From: an uncultured Bacteroidota bacterium
GTDB taxonomy: Bacteria > Bacteroidota > Bacteroidia > Flavobacteriales > Flavobacteriaceae
Direction: 5' to 3'
NCBI GenBank assembly: GCA_902598295.1
Contig: CACKBA010000003.1
Span: 24,544 to 88,543 of the forward strand
Length of the DNA stretch: 64,000 nucleotides
Under the pieces are notes generated by a model. It was not told the origin of the DNA. It did no database searches and saw nothing but the letters and a program-made list of their open reading frames with translations. Both the position numbers and the translations under genes were made by a program. The number at the start of each line of letters is the position of its first letter. Position 1 is the first letter of the stretch. Positions 9,914 through 18,622 of the stretch are shown here, piece after piece.

Positions 9914-11611
9914 TTAAATTAATTCTTTAATAAGTTGATTCAATTTTGAATCCAAATCACTCTTTATTTTGATATAGTGGTCTGCTGATTTTAAACTTGA
10001 ATTAACACTAAAGTAATATTTTATTTTAGGTTCAGTTCCACTTGGGCGTAAACAAACTGATGTTTCGTCTTCACATTTTAGGATTATTAAGTTTGACTTT
10101 GGCAATTTAATTTTTTCTGTTTTTTTTGTTTTTAGATTTAATTTCTCACCCAAAAGATAATCTTCCTTAATCAAGACATCACTATTACCAATTTTTTTTG
10201 GAGGGTTCTTTCTTACATCATCTATAATTGACTCTATTTTCTTTTTTCCGTCTAAACCATTTAGTTTTTTTGTAACTAATTTTTCGCTGTAAAATCCGTA
10301 TTTAGTGTAACAATCAATAAGTATACTTAAAAAAGATTTATTTTTCTCTTTCAATTCATTAAATATTTCACAAATTAGTAGAGAAGAAGCAATTGCATCT
10401 TTATCTCTTACAAAATCACCAAATAAAAAGCCATAACTCTCTTCACCGCCTGCAATAAAATACTTTTGAGGAAAATCATTAATCATCTTACCAATCCATT
10501 TAAAACCGGTTAAAGAAAGTTTTATTTCAACATTGTTTTGCTTTGCTATTTTTTCAATCATTGGTGTTGAAACAACTGTTGACGCAATAAATGAACTTTT
10601 TTGATTTGTTTTTATTTTTTTTAATAAATAATCTAGCATTACCGCCATTGTTTGATTGCCATTAAGTAAAATAAATTCATTGTCATGCTTGAAAGCAATT
10701 CCAAATCTATCAGAGTCTGGGTCTGTACCAACTACAATATCATAATTATATTTTTTTGCCAAACCAATACCATGAGCTAGTGCTTCGGCTTCCTCTGGAT
10801 TTGGAGATTTAACAGTAGAAAAGTTACCATCTGGAATCATTTGTGATTCTACAGTTTTGTATTCAAACCCGTAATCTTCCAACAATAATGGAATCATCTT
10901 ATATGAGGTGCCATGAATTGGTGTAAAAACAACTTTTAATTTTTTCTTCTTCTTTTTTATATTGATTCTTTTTAGATAATCGCTTAATTTTTTTAAATAT
11001 TCCTTTTCAATTTTATTATAGTCAGTTGTTTTTAAATTATTTTTGGCTGCAAAATTTATGTCTGTATAATTCGTTCTAGAAATTGAATCAATTAATTTTT
11101 TATCAATAGGTGGAACAATTTGACCTCCATCAGACCAGTATACTTTGTATCCATTGTAATCAGGTGGATTATGGGAAGCAGTAATAACAATACCACAAAC
11201 ACAAGATAATTCTCTGACTCCAAAGGAAATAATTGGTGTTGGTTTGATTTCGTCAAAAATATATGTTTTTATATTATTTGCAGTAAAAATATCTGCAACA
11301 ACTTCAGAAAGGTACTTGCCATTATTTCTACTGTCATAACCTATTATAACTTTAGGATTTTTAGTACCCAAATCATGAATAAAATTACATATCCCCTGAG
11401 TTGCTTTTCCCAAGCTGTATTTATTTATCCTATTTGGTCCTACACCCATAATTCCTCTAATTCCCCCAGTACCAAATTCTAGATTTTTGTGAAAAATGTC
11501 ATTAAAATCTGATTGATTAAGTTCTTTTTTTAGTTTGTAAACTTCTTTAATTGTTTCCTTATCAAAAGGTTTTTTCGACCATACTTTAAAATTTTCTTCA
11601 GAGGAGTCCAT
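9914..11611 (-). CDS. Phosphoglucomutase/phosphomannomutase (alpha-D-phosphohexomutase)
   Basis: A 565-residue enzyme that interconverts hexose 1- and 6-phosphates, supplying precursors for sugar nucleotides and storage glycan. Diagnostic loops: phosphoserine loop ITASHNPPDYNG with Ser146, metal loop DPDSDRFG, sugar-binding loop GGEESYGF and phosphate-binding loop RPSGTEPK near the C-terminus. Length and motifs fit the bacterial PgcA/phosphomannomutase branch; glucose versus mannose preference cannot be decided here. It lies 6 bases after the glycosyltransferase gene and touches the exporter gene. Confidence 0.93.
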   Translation of the reverse strand: MDSSEENFKVWSKKPFDKETIKEVYKLKKELNQSDFNDIFHKNLEFGTGGIRGIMGVGPNRINKYSLGKATQGICNFIHDLGTKNPKVIIGYDSRNNGKYLSEVVADIFTANNIKTYIFDEIKPTPIISFGVRELSCVCGIVITASHNPPDYNGYKVYWSDGGQIVPPIDKKLIDSISRTNYTDINFAAKNNLKTTDYNKIEKEYLKKLSDYLKRINIKKKKKKLKVVFTPIHGTSYKMIPLLLEDYGFEYKTVESQMIPDGNFSTVKSPNPEEAEALAHGIGLAKKYNYDIVVGTDPDSDRFGIAFKHDNEFILLNGNQTMAVMLDYLLKKIKTNQKSSFIASTVVSTPMIEKIAKQNNVEIKLSLTGFKWIGKMINDFPQKYFIAGGEESYGFLFGDFVRDKDAIASSLLICEIFNELKEKNKSFLSILIDCYTKYGFYSEKLVTKKLNGLDGKKKIESIIDDVRKNPPKKIGNSDVLIKEDYLLGEKLNLKTKKTEKIKLPKSNLIILKCEDETSVCLRPSGTEPKIKYYFSVNSSLKSADHYIKIKSDLDSKLNQLIKELI

Positions 11612-11617
11612 AATTGG

Positions 11618-12559
11618 TCATTTAGTTTTTTCAACTATTGAATAATTATCACCATTTCTTTTAGATCTTAGAATTAGCTCACCCAAAAATCCAGCAATAA
11701 AAAAAATCAACCCCATTAACATAGTAACAAGTGAAATATAAAATAGAGGTCTTTCTGTAATCAATCTTCCAGTTTTATTTACAAAAAGTTTATCATAACC
11801 AATGTAAATAGAAATTATCAATCCAGTTAAAACCATAACAGTTCCAATTAATCCAAAAAAATGCATTGGTCTTTTACCAAATCTTTGGATAAAGGACAAT
11901 GTCACAAGATCTAAAAACCCTTTAATAAATCTATCAGCACCATATTTTGTTTTCCCATGTTTTCTGGGGTGGTGCTTGACCTCTTTTTCGGATATTTTAG
12001 AAAAACCAGCATTTTTAGCTAGAACTGGAATGTATCTGTGCATTCCATCAGTAAGGGTTATGTTTTTAATTACTTCTGATTTATATGCCTTTATTCCACA
12101 GTTAAAATCATTTAATTTTATTCCAGATGCTTTTCGTGCTGCCCAATTAAAAAGTTTAGATGGTATGTTTTTAAAAATGATTGAGTCGTATCTCTTTTTT
12201 TTCCAACCTGAGACTAAATCTAAGTTTTGCTTAGTGATTATATCAAATAGTGGATAAATTTCGTTTGGATCGTCTTGTAAATCAGCATCCATAGTGACAA
12301 CAATATTTCCAATAGCTCTTTTGAAGCCTGCATGAAGGGCCATGGATTTTCCATAATTTTTTTGAAACTTAAGTCCATAGATGTTTTTATTTCTTGACAA
12401 ATTACTTATAATGGACCAGGAATTATCAGTGCTGCCATCATCAATATATATTATTTCAAAGTCTAAATTTTTTCCGTTTAATGACCTTATGATAGATTTA
12501 TTAAGTTCATTTAGGGATTCAGACTCATTATATAATGGTATTATAATAGATAGATCCAT
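11618..12559 (-). CDS. Family 2 glycosyltransferase, polyprenyl-phosphate type (DPM1/ArnC-like)
   Basis: A 313-residue membrane enzyme. The N-terminal GT-A domain starts SIIIPLYNESESL and has the nucleotide/metal motif MDADLQDDP (about residues 90-98). The C-terminus has two transmembrane helices (about 233-257 and 270-297), as in enzymes that move a sugar from a nucleotide to polyprenyl phosphate. This is followed within an operon by a phosphohexomutase and an ABC exporter, which suggests glycan export or modification of a surface lipid (inference). Gap to the upstream DUF4199 gene is 6 bases. Confidence 0.88.
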   Translation of the reverse strand: MDLSIIIPLYNESESLNELNKSIIRSLNGKNLDFEIIYIDDGSTDNSWSIISNLSRNKNIYGLKFQKNYGKSMALHAGFKRAIGNIVVTMDADLQDDPNEIYPLFDIITKQNLDLVSGWKKKRYDSIIFKNIPSKLFNWAARKASGIKLNDFNCGIKAYKSEVIKNITLTDGMHRYIPVLAKNAGFSKISEKEVKHHPRKHGKTKYGADRFIKGFLDLVTLSFIQRFGKRPMHFFGLIGTVMVLTGLIISIYIGYDKLFVNKTGRLITERPLFYISLVTMLMGLIFFIAGFLGELILRSKRNGDNYSIVEKTK

Positions 12560-12565
12560 TTTAGA

Positions 12566-13090
12566 TTAAGATTTTTTTATAATCAAACCCAAAATTAAAC
12601 TAAACATAAATCCAACAAAAAGATTAGATACAATTGTAAATGGATACACTAAGTTTTTAGTCCATTCAACATAGCCAATAAATTCTTCTTTAGTCCAGAA
12701 CTCTCCACTTTCAGGATTAGTCATCTGCTCAGGATTTTGTTCAATTGCAACCTCATATGCAATATTCCATGCCGTTTCCCAAAAATTAGGCTCAATAACA
12801 TTAGTAAGTAATAAAAAATATAAAATAAAAACAATAGCATTAACTACGGATATTCCAGTCCCCAACTTCAAAACAGTTTTTAAATCTATTATTCCTTTAT
12901 TTATTTTTTTAAAATTTAAACTACACGCTGTTATTCCCACAATTAAGATTAACAAACCTACAATGTTTGATGTTGTATCGTTTTCATAATGAGTGCCCAG
13001 GACTACCTGCATTATTGAAAAGGATACAGTGAAAAATGCAGTGTATATTCCAAATTTCTTTATCTCATTTTTGCTTGATATTGTTTCCAT
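12566..13090 (-). CDS. DUF4199-family four-helix membrane protein
   Basis: A 174-residue inner-membrane protein with hydrophobic segments near residues 12-30, 40-58, 72-97 and 150-170. The long loop between the third and fourth helix is acidic (WDIAYEVAIEQNPEQM-like region with ESGEFW). This matches DUF4199, a Bacteroidota family of unknown function commonly next to a family 2 glycosyltransferase, as here. It is the first gene of the leftward operon and its start lies 91 bases from the divergent L31 gene. Confidence 0.75.
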   Translation of the reverse strand: METISSKNEIKKFGIYTAFFTVSFSIMQVVLGTHYENDTTSNIVGLLILIVGITACSLNFKKINKGIIDLKTVLKLGTGISVVNAIVFILYFLLLTNVIEPNFWETAWNIAYEVAIEQNPEQMTNPESGEFWTKEEFIGYVEWTKNLVYPFTIVSNLFVGFMFSLILGLIIKKS

Positions 13091-13135
13091 TTTTTACTTG
13101 TAAATTTATGTAGAAATTATCTATTATTGATATTC

Positions 13136-13166
13136 ATTGCATAAATTAAAAAAAAACTTATTTTTG
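13136..13166 (+). promoter_or_regulatory. Promoter of rpmE2
   Basis: ATTG at 13136-13139 (one mismatch to the -33 box TTTG), 19 bases, then TATTTTTG at 13159-13166, a perfect -7 box TAnnTTTG. The L31 ATG follows 15 bases later, which gives a very short leader. Confidence 0.7.
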
Positions 13167-13181
13167 CTCACTCAATTAAAA

Positions 13182-13673
13182 ATGAAAAAAGGTATACATC
13201 CAGAAAATTATAGACTTGTTGCTTTTAAAGATATGTCCAACAACGATGTTTTTATCACCAAATCAGCTGTTGAAACCAAAGATACAATAAATCACGAGGG
13301 TGTAGATTATCCATTAGTGAAGTTAGAAATTTCACGAACATCTCATCCATACTATACAGGTAAAACAAAACTTGTTGACACTGCCGGTAGAATAGATAAG
13401 TTTAAAAACAGATATGCTGCTTTGTCATTGAAAAAAAACGAGGGTTCAAAACCGTCTGAAGCCACACCTGCTAACGAACCTGTTGCTGAAACCACACCTG
13501 CTAACGAACCTGTTGCTGAAGCCACACCTGCTGAAGAGCCTGTTGCTAAAGAGGTACCTGCCGAAGAGCCTGTTGCTGAAGAGGCACCTGCTGAAGAGCC
13601 TGTTGCTGAAGAGGCACCTGCTGAGAATCCTGAGGATTCAGATGAAAATACAGACTCTGAGTCCGTTAAGTAA
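13182..13673 (+). CDS. rpmE2: Ribosomal protein L31 type B with a long acidic repeat tail
   Basis: Residues 1-85 are a complete type B L31 ([18 protein letters not shown], then [12 protein letters not shown] and [14 protein letters not shown]) with no cysteines, the zinc-independent form. The start at 13182 matches the family; an in-frame TTG at 13137 would add 15 unrelated residues and lies inside the promoter. The remaining ~75 residues are unusual: five and a half copies of a ten-residue unit of type [10 protein letters not shown] (residues 93-152), then a Ser/Asp/Glu-rich end. Known L31 type B proteins are about 80-95 residues. The tail is strongly acidic and probably disordered. Confidence 0.93.
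   Translation: MKKGIHPENYRLVAFKDMSNNDVFITKSAVETKDTINHEGVDYPLVKLEISRTSHPYYTGKTKLVDTAGRIDKFKNRYAALSLKKNEGSKPSEATPANEPVAETTPANEPVAEATPAEEPVAKEVPAEEPVAEEAPAEEPVAEEAPAENPEDSDENTDSESVK
13458..13637 (+). repeat. 30-bp tandem repeat coding for the L31 tail
   Basis: Six consecutive 30-base units, the last degenerate, encode [50 protein letters not shown] and [10 protein letters not shown]. The first two units are nearly identical at the base level, as are the fourth and fifth, so the array probably grew by recent slippage or unequal exchange and may vary in number between strains. Confidence 0.9.
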
Positions 13674-13680
13674 TTGTATA

Positions 13681-15252
13681 TTACAGTTTATTTACCTCCT
13701 CCAGATTAAGCATATTAATTGCATTATTCGACATACCAACAATGTTATTGTTTAGAAGTCTTATTGACATGTCATAGTATAATGGAATGATAGGGGAGAA
13801 GTTGTATATAATATTCTCCAGTATTTCAAAATTTTTTTCAATGTGCGATTCTTCCTCGTTTAATATGTTATAGATACTATCAAATTTTTCATCCATAAAA
13901 TACGTATAATTAGGTCCATTGGGTGTTTTGTTTTTTGAAGAAAAAAGATCAAAGTAATTTTCGGGGTTGGGGTAGTCTGCAATCCAACTTGCCCTAAAAA
14001 AATCATATTTTCCTTTTGCTTTTCCTTGTCTTAGTATTGAAGGAGGAGTAATTTCAATTTTCATGTTTATACTTAGTTTCTTAAGTTCAGATTGAATAAA
14101 TTCTATTACATCTAGGTATTGGGCGTCAGTCACTACATTTAATTCAATAGATTTCTTTTTATTTTTTTCCAAATACTTATTTAAATATTTTTTAGCTAAA
14201 TCAGTATCGTAAAAATATCGTTCATTAAAAAAATCTTCATTTAGACCCGTTGGTACAATACCGCTTAAAGCTGGGTAGCCAATATTTTGTCTTAAATATT
14301 TCATCATTTTTTTTCTATCAATTGCATGATTGATAGCTAACCTTAGGTACTTTTCAGTTTCTAGTGAGTTGGTTGTATTAAATCCTAAATATTCAGTGTT
14401 TAAATACGGATTTTTTATAACATTGATATTAGAATAATCATTCTTCAATTCACCATTATTATCAAAAATTAACTCAACAATAGAATTTTCTGGTGAATTT
14501 ATCATATCAAGATTGTTGGATATAAATTCCATGAATTCACTTTTTTTATCCGGGATGAATGAGATTGCAACGCCATCAAGGTAAGGTAGTTTTTTTCCAC
14601 TCTTATCAGTTTTGAAATAGTTATTATTTCTTCTTAAAACTAATTTTATGTTTTTATCCCATTTTTTGAATATAAATGGACCTGTGCCAATAGGAATTTT
14701 ATTTAATAGTTTACCCTCATTAAATGATTCGAAGGGAACAACGGAGGAATATTTCATTGTAAGTTTGCCTAAAAAACTATTTGATTTATTTTTTAGTGTA
14801 ATTTTTAATATTGTATCGTTGACTGCTTTAAATTCCTTTACATTTTTAAAAATCCATGATCCAGGGGAAGCTAACTTTTTATCTAATATTCTGTTGAAAC
14901 TGTAGACAAAATCATTTGAAATTACTTTTCTTGTAGAGTCAATGCCAAAAATCTCTGATTTATGATAAAATACATTATCATTTAAAAAGAAAGTATATTC
15001 GTTTTTTCCCTCATCATAATACCATTCTTTTGCTATGTCAGGTTTAATTTTAAGGTTTTTATCCAATTTGACTAAGCCATTATATAACTGGTTACATGGC
15101 CACATATTTCTCAATGATGAAGAAAATGCAGGGTCTAAAGAACTGATATTTGAATATTCATTATACTTAAAAATCTTAAGATTATTTTCAGTTGGTTTTT
15201 GACAGGAAACAAAAATTAATGATAAAAAAAGACTAGAAAATATGTATTTCAC
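13681..15252 (-). CDS. Family 5 extracellular solute-binding lipoprotein (OppA/DppA type)
   Basis: A 523-residue lipoprotein: signal MKYIFSSLFLSLIFVSC with lipobox Cys17, then the large two-lobed fold of peptide-binding proteins (SLDPAFSSS, GLVKLDKNLKIKPDIAKEW, and the late WIADYPNPENYFDLF motif). These proteins bind peptides or other solutes for ABC import. No permease or ATPase gene is nearby; the neighbours are L31 (8 bases, tail to tail) and mtaB (divergent, 35 bases). It may work with a transporter encoded elsewhere. Confidence 0.88.
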   Translation of the reverse strand: MKYIFSSLFLSLIFVSCQKPTENNLKIFKYNEYSNISSLDPAFSSSLRNMWPCNQLYNGLVKLDKNLKIKPDIAKEWYYDEGKNEYTFFLNDNVFYHKSEIFGIDSTRKVISNDFVYSFNRILDKKLASPGSWIFKNVKEFKAVNDTILKITLKNKSNSFLGKLTMKYSSVVPFESFNEGKLLNKIPIGTGPFIFKKWDKNIKLVLRRNNNYFKTDKSGKKLPYLDGVAISFIPDKKSEFMEFISNNLDMINSPENSIVELIFDNNGELKNDYSNINVIKNPYLNTEYLGFNTTNSLETEKYLRLAINHAIDRKKMMKYLRQNIGYPALSGIVPTGLNEDFFNERYFYDTDLAKKYLNKYLEKNKKKSIELNVVTDAQYLDVIEFIQSELKKLSINMKIEITPPSILRQGKAKGKYDFFRASWIADYPNPENYFDLFSSKNKTPNGPNYTYFMDEKFDSIYNILNEEESHIEKNFEILENIIYNFSPIIPLYYDMSIRLLNNNIVGMSNNAINMLNLEEVNKL

Positions 15253-15287
15253 TTCCCCAATTTAAGTATATATTTGCAATTCTTTTA

Positions 15288-16604
15288 ATGATGAAAGTCG
15301 CATTTAAAACACTAGGGTGTAAGTTGAATTTTTCTGAGACATCAACTATATCTAGGGAATTTACCAAAAATGGATATGAAAAAGTAGATTTTGATGAAAA
15401 ATCCGACATATATGTAATTAATACTTGTTCAGTCACTCAAAATGCCGATAAGGAGTTTAAATATCTTGTAAATAAAACAAAGAAAAATAATCCAAATGCG
15501 TATGTCGTAGCCATAGGTTGTTACGCCCAGTTAAAACCTAGAGAAATATCATTAATTGATGGAGTTGATTTAGTCTTGGGAGCAGATAAAAAGTTTGATA
15601 TTCTTAATTATTTAGAATTTGATAAAAAAATCAGCCAAAACTATCATTCTTGTGAAATAACTAATGTTGATAAATTCAAACCATCATATTCTTTTGGTGA
15701 TAGATCTAGATCATTTTTAAAAATTCAAGACGGCTGTGATTATCAATGTTCTTATTGTACAATACCACTTGCCAGGGGAAAATCAAGAAGTCCCTCTGTT
15801 GATAGTGTTATAGATAGTATTAAAATCTTAATTGATAAAGGAGTACAAGAGGTTGTTTTAACTGGTGTTAACATTGGAGATTTTGGAATAACTGAAAATG
15901 TAAAACCCAGGAAAAGTAATTTTTTTAATTTGCTGAATCAAATAAGTCATATAAGTGACTTAAAAAGATTAAGAATATCATCTATTGAGCCAAATCTTTT
16001 GAATAATGATATTATTGATCTTGTTAGTGACTGCGAAAAAATACTTCCTCATTTTCATATACCACTGCAAAGTGGATCTGACACGATATTGAAGCTTATG
16101 AAAAGAAGATATTTGAGAGAAGTTTATGAAACCAGATTTGATTACATAAAAGAAAAAATCCCAAATGCATGTATAGGTTCAGATGTAATTGTGGGATTTC
16201 CTGGTGAAGATGACTTAGAATTTACAGAAACTTATAATTTTCTCAAATCTATTGATATTTCTTACTTACATGTATTTTCTTATTCAGAAAGATCAAACAC
16301 CTCATCAATATCAATTAACAATAAGGTGTCTAAATCAGTTAAAAATAAAAGGAGTAAAATATTGAGAGAACTGTCTAATTCAAAAAAACTTGAGTTTTAT
16401 AAAAAGAATATCAACAACTATCATAATGTTCTTTTTGAAACAGAAAATAAAAATGGGTATATATATGGCTATACCGAAAATTATGTTAGAGTAAAATCTC
16501 TATGGTCTAACTCAAAACAAAATAAGATACTAAATTGTTACTTGGATGGTATTGACGGGGATTTCAATTGTATTGCAGAGGAAACAGTTGAACTTAAAGT
16601 CTGA
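15288..16604 (+). CDS. mtaB: tRNA t6A37 methylthiotransferase (MtaB)
   Basis: Radical-SAM enzyme that adds a methylthio group to t6A at position 37 of tRNAs reading ANN codons. At 438 residues it has the MiaB/MtaB layout: N-terminal domain with three cysteines for the auxiliary cluster (Cys11, Cys47, Cys78), the radical-SAM motif at Cys150, Cys154 and Cys157 (DGCDYQCSYCTIP), and a C-terminal TRAM-like part. GCKLN at the N-terminus and the sequence after the SAM motif favour MtaB over MiaB and RimO. Two adjacent ATG codons can serve as start. The 3' end overlaps the convergent small gene by 11 bases. Confidence 0.93.
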   Translation: MMKVAFKTLGCKLNFSETSTISREFTKNGYEKVDFDEKSDIYVINTCSVTQNADKEFKYLVNKTKKNNPNAYVVAIGCYAQLKPREISLIDGVDLVLGADKKFDILNYLEFDKKISQNYHSCEITNVDKFKPSYSFGDRSRSFLKIQDGCDYQCSYCTIPLARGKSRSPSVDSVIDSIKILIDKGVQEVVLTGVNIGDFGITENVKPRKSNFFNLLNQISHISDLKRLRISSIEPNLLNNDIIDLVSDCEKILPHFHIPLQSGSDTILKLMKRRYLREVYETRFDYIKEKIPNACIGSDVIVGFPGEDDLEFTETYNFLKSIDISYLHVFSYSERSNTSSISINNKVSKSVKNKRSKILRELSNSKKLEFYKKNINNYHNVLFETENKNGYIYGYTENYVRVKSLWSNSKQNKILNCYLDGIDGDFNCIAEETVELKV

Positions 16605-16884
16605 CACCAACAGGAAGTAGGTCCATATATTCCCTGTTTTTCTTCAAAAAAACTTTTATCTCACTCGATGTTGGCATCATTCTTAATTTCCTGTCCTTTA
16701 TATGTTCAAAAATTGAGACTAAAAATTCTTCTTTAAAATTATCATCAGTATTTTCTGGAATTATAATTTTTGTCAAAAAAATCTTTCTTTCTTGTAAAGC
16801 GTACTCAACTTTTGCCAGTTTGCCATTAATTTCAACTTCAAATTGACGCAAAAAGTCATTGTCATTGATCGAGAAATTGTTCAT
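16594..16884 (-). CDS. Small GNAT-like (YjdJ/COG2388-type) protein, degenerate
   Basis: A 96-residue protein with the overall plan of the short GNAT proteins of the YjdJ group: strands around VEINGKLAKVEYALQERKI, then the FLVSIFEHIKDRKLRMMPT helix-strand and a final KKNREY. The acetyl-CoA loop (R/Q-x-x-G-x-G) that should follow the IIIPENTDD region is absent, replaced by DDNFKEEF, so acetyltransferase activity is doubtful. It converges on mtaB (11-base overlap) and diverges from an alpha/beta hydrolase gene. Family call is moderate; function unknown. Confidence 0.6.
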   Translation of the reverse strand: MNNFSINDNDFLRQFEVEINGKLAKVEYALQERKIFLTKIIIPENTDDNFKEEFLVSIFEHIKDRKLRMMPTSSEIKVFLKKNREYMDLLPVGVRL

Positions 16885-16893
16885 AAAAGTTAG

Positions 16894-17622
16894 TTGTTTA
16901 GTTGTTTTGTTACTACAAATATAGTAAAATTGAAAGAACTATTTTTGTATATAATTCTGAATCAGGGAGATACATATGATGTTTTTTTTATGCCAGGAAT
17001 GGCAGCTAACAGTAAAATTTTTGAATTTATAAAACTTCCAAAAAATTTTAAACTTCATTATTTGGAATGGTTTCATTCAAATGAGAATGAAAACCTTAAA
17101 TCATACGTTAATAGGTTGTCAAAAGAAATCAATGGAAAAAATATTGTTCTTGTAGGTGTTTCTTTTGGGGGTATTATTGTTCAGGAGCTTTCCAAAATTA
17201 TGGTTGTGAAAAAAGTAATTATTATATCTAGTGTAAAATCCAGACATGAACTTCCCCTTATGATGCAATTAAGTAGAAAAACAAAAGCTTACAGGTTTCT
17301 TCCTTTAAATTGGATTGACGATTTTGAATCTTTAGTTGTGTTTGTTTTTGGACCTATGATAAAAAAAAGAATTTCATTGTACAGGAAGTATCTATCATTT
17401 AGGGATGAAAATTATTTAAAATGGGCTATTCACCAAATTGTGAATTGGGAGCAGAATAAACCTAACAAAAACACAATTCATATTCATGGAACACATGATC
17501 TGGTTTTTCCTTCAATTTATATTAAAAATGCAATTTTTGTAAAAGGAGGTAATCATGCCATGATTCTTAGAAAAGCAACATGGTTTAATGAAAATCTACC
17601 GAAATTAATTACCGTAGAGTAA
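16894..17622 (+). CDS. Alpha/beta hydrolase-fold protein
   Basis: The frame gives up to 242 residues. The nucleophile elbow is GVSFGG, the acid is probably Asp in HGTHDLVFP and the base His in GGNHAMIL, so a complete serine-hydrolase triad is present. The start is unclear: the frame opens with TTG at 16894, another TTG lies at 16930, and the first ATG is at 16990 (MPGMAANSKIFEF), where related proteins have their first strand (DVFFMPGMAAN). A TTG start that keeps this strand is most likely. Substrate unknown; it is monocistronic. Confidence 0.75.
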   Translation: MFSCFVTTNIVKLKELFLYIILNQGDTYDVFFMPGMAANSKIFEFIKLPKNFKLHYLEWFHSNENENLKSYVNRLSKEINGKNIVLVGVSFGGIIVQELSKIMVVKKVIIISSVKSRHELPLMMQLSRKTKAYRFLPLNWIDDFESLVVFVFGPMIKKRISLYRKYLSFRDENYLKWAIHQIVNWEQNKPNKNTIHIHGTHDLVFPSIYIKNAIFVKGGNHAMILRKATWFNENLPKLITVE

Positions 17623-17693
17623 TTTATGGTAGGTTTTAATTCTAAAGGCCTTTCCATTTGTCAAAAAAATATCCATCCGCAATGCTGATGCTT

Positions 17694-18008
17694 TTAGAGT
17701 CCAAGAAATTTTCCTCGTGTAAAAGTTAAATTAATTGAATCATAATCATCAGGGGTTTCCCCCAATATTTCATTTCCTCTCAATATTAATGATTCAATAT
17801 CATTTCCTTCGTATGAATCAAGACCAGCACTCACAAAATCGTATCCTGGATTTGGATTATGAGTAAGTTTTACACACTCTAAAAACTTAAAAAATCGAGG
17901 GTCATCATCTTCAATATCAAGTATAAACTCATCGTCTGAAACGTATGGTTCAAAACCTTCAATCTCAAGTTTACGGTGTAATGAAAAATTATTATAGTAG
18001 AATGTCAT
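17694..18008 (-). CDS. Hypothetical acidic protein
   Basis: A 104-residue protein of no family I recognise. It is rich in Asp and Glu (DDEFILDIEDDDPRFF, residues 25-40), has no signal peptide and no membrane segment. It starts 11 bases after the TPR protein gene, so the two are probably one operon. The reading frame is intact and its base use is like that of its neighbours, which supports a real gene. Confidence 0.55.
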   Translation of the reverse strand: MTFYYNNFSLHRKLEIEGFEPYVSDDEFILDIEDDDPRFFKFLECVKLTHNPNPGYDFVSAGLDSYEGNDIESLILRGNEILGETPDDYDSINLTFTRGKFLGL

Positions 18009-18019
18009 TATTTAAATTA

Positions 18020-18535
18020 TTATATTTTCTTCATTTGGCTTTGCATAATTTTTATTTGCTGAGTCATCATACCATGCTTATCTAATTTTTTTGCTTCATT
18101 AAGTAGCATTGTTGCCTCTCTTTTTCTTCTTTTTTGCATCAATATTCCAGCAAGGCTCAATTTTGCCATCGCAATATCATGATTCATATTAAGACCTAGC
18201 GAAAGGGCCTTTTTAAAAAACTTCTCAGCTTGAGTTAGGTTTTTTTGTGAATATATGATTCCAAATAGATAATTGTAGTATCCGTGTTGTTTTTTGATTA
18301 AAGATTTTTCCGGATTTTTGATCATGTTCAAATATCTTTCAGTGCCATCAAAATCTTGTTTTCTCATCCTTAAAAATGCCAAGATTAACATTTCATTTTT
18401 AAAATACAGTAAAATAAAGATTAGTGATAAAAATATTAGCGCTATTCCGTTCCCAATGTTATCATTCATAAACTGGATAACACAAAAAACTATGGACAAA
18501 AACGCAAGAACTAGTTTAAATAATTTATTAAACAT
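18020..18535 (-). CDS. Small membrane-anchored TPR-like protein
   Basis: A 171-residue protein with two N-terminal transmembrane helices (about residues 5-22 and 28-50) and a cytoplasmic helical domain with TPR-like pairs: DFDGTERYLNMIKNP, YYNYLFGIIYSQKNLTQAEKFFKKALSLG and MAKLSLAGILMQKRRKREATMLLNEAKKLD. It resembles the short DUF2892/TPR proteins of Flavobacteriia. Probable protein-protein interaction role at the membrane; no enzyme motif. Divergent from rpmH (87 bases between start codons). Confidence 0.65.
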   Translation of the reverse strand: MFNKLFKLVLAFLSIVFCVIQFMNDNIGNGIALIFLSLIFILLYFKNEMLILAFLRMRKQDFDGTERYLNMIKNPEKSLIKKQHGYYNYLFGIIYSQKNLTQAEKFFKKALSLGLNMNHDIAMAKLSLAGILMQKRRKREATMLLNEAKKLDKHGMMTQQIKIMQSQMKKI

Positions 18536-18598
18536 TTGTTGTTATTTATTTCGTAAAATTAAAAAAAACTTTTATTAATGAATTAATTTCAATTATTG

Positions 18599-18606
18599 TA
18601 TATTTG
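18599..18606 (+). promoter_or_regulatory. Candidate -7 box of rpmH
   Basis: TATATTTG is an exact match to TAnnTTTG and lies 16 bases before the L34 ATG. A convincing -33 TTTG is not seen at 17-23 bases upstream. Confidence 0.45.
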
Positions 18607-18622
18607 GCGAAATTTATTCTTG

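Noticed and set aside
17623-17693. AAAGGCCTTT palindrome in the gap after the hydrolase gene
   Set aside because: Ten bases only, no T-run on either side; too weak for a terminator or operator.
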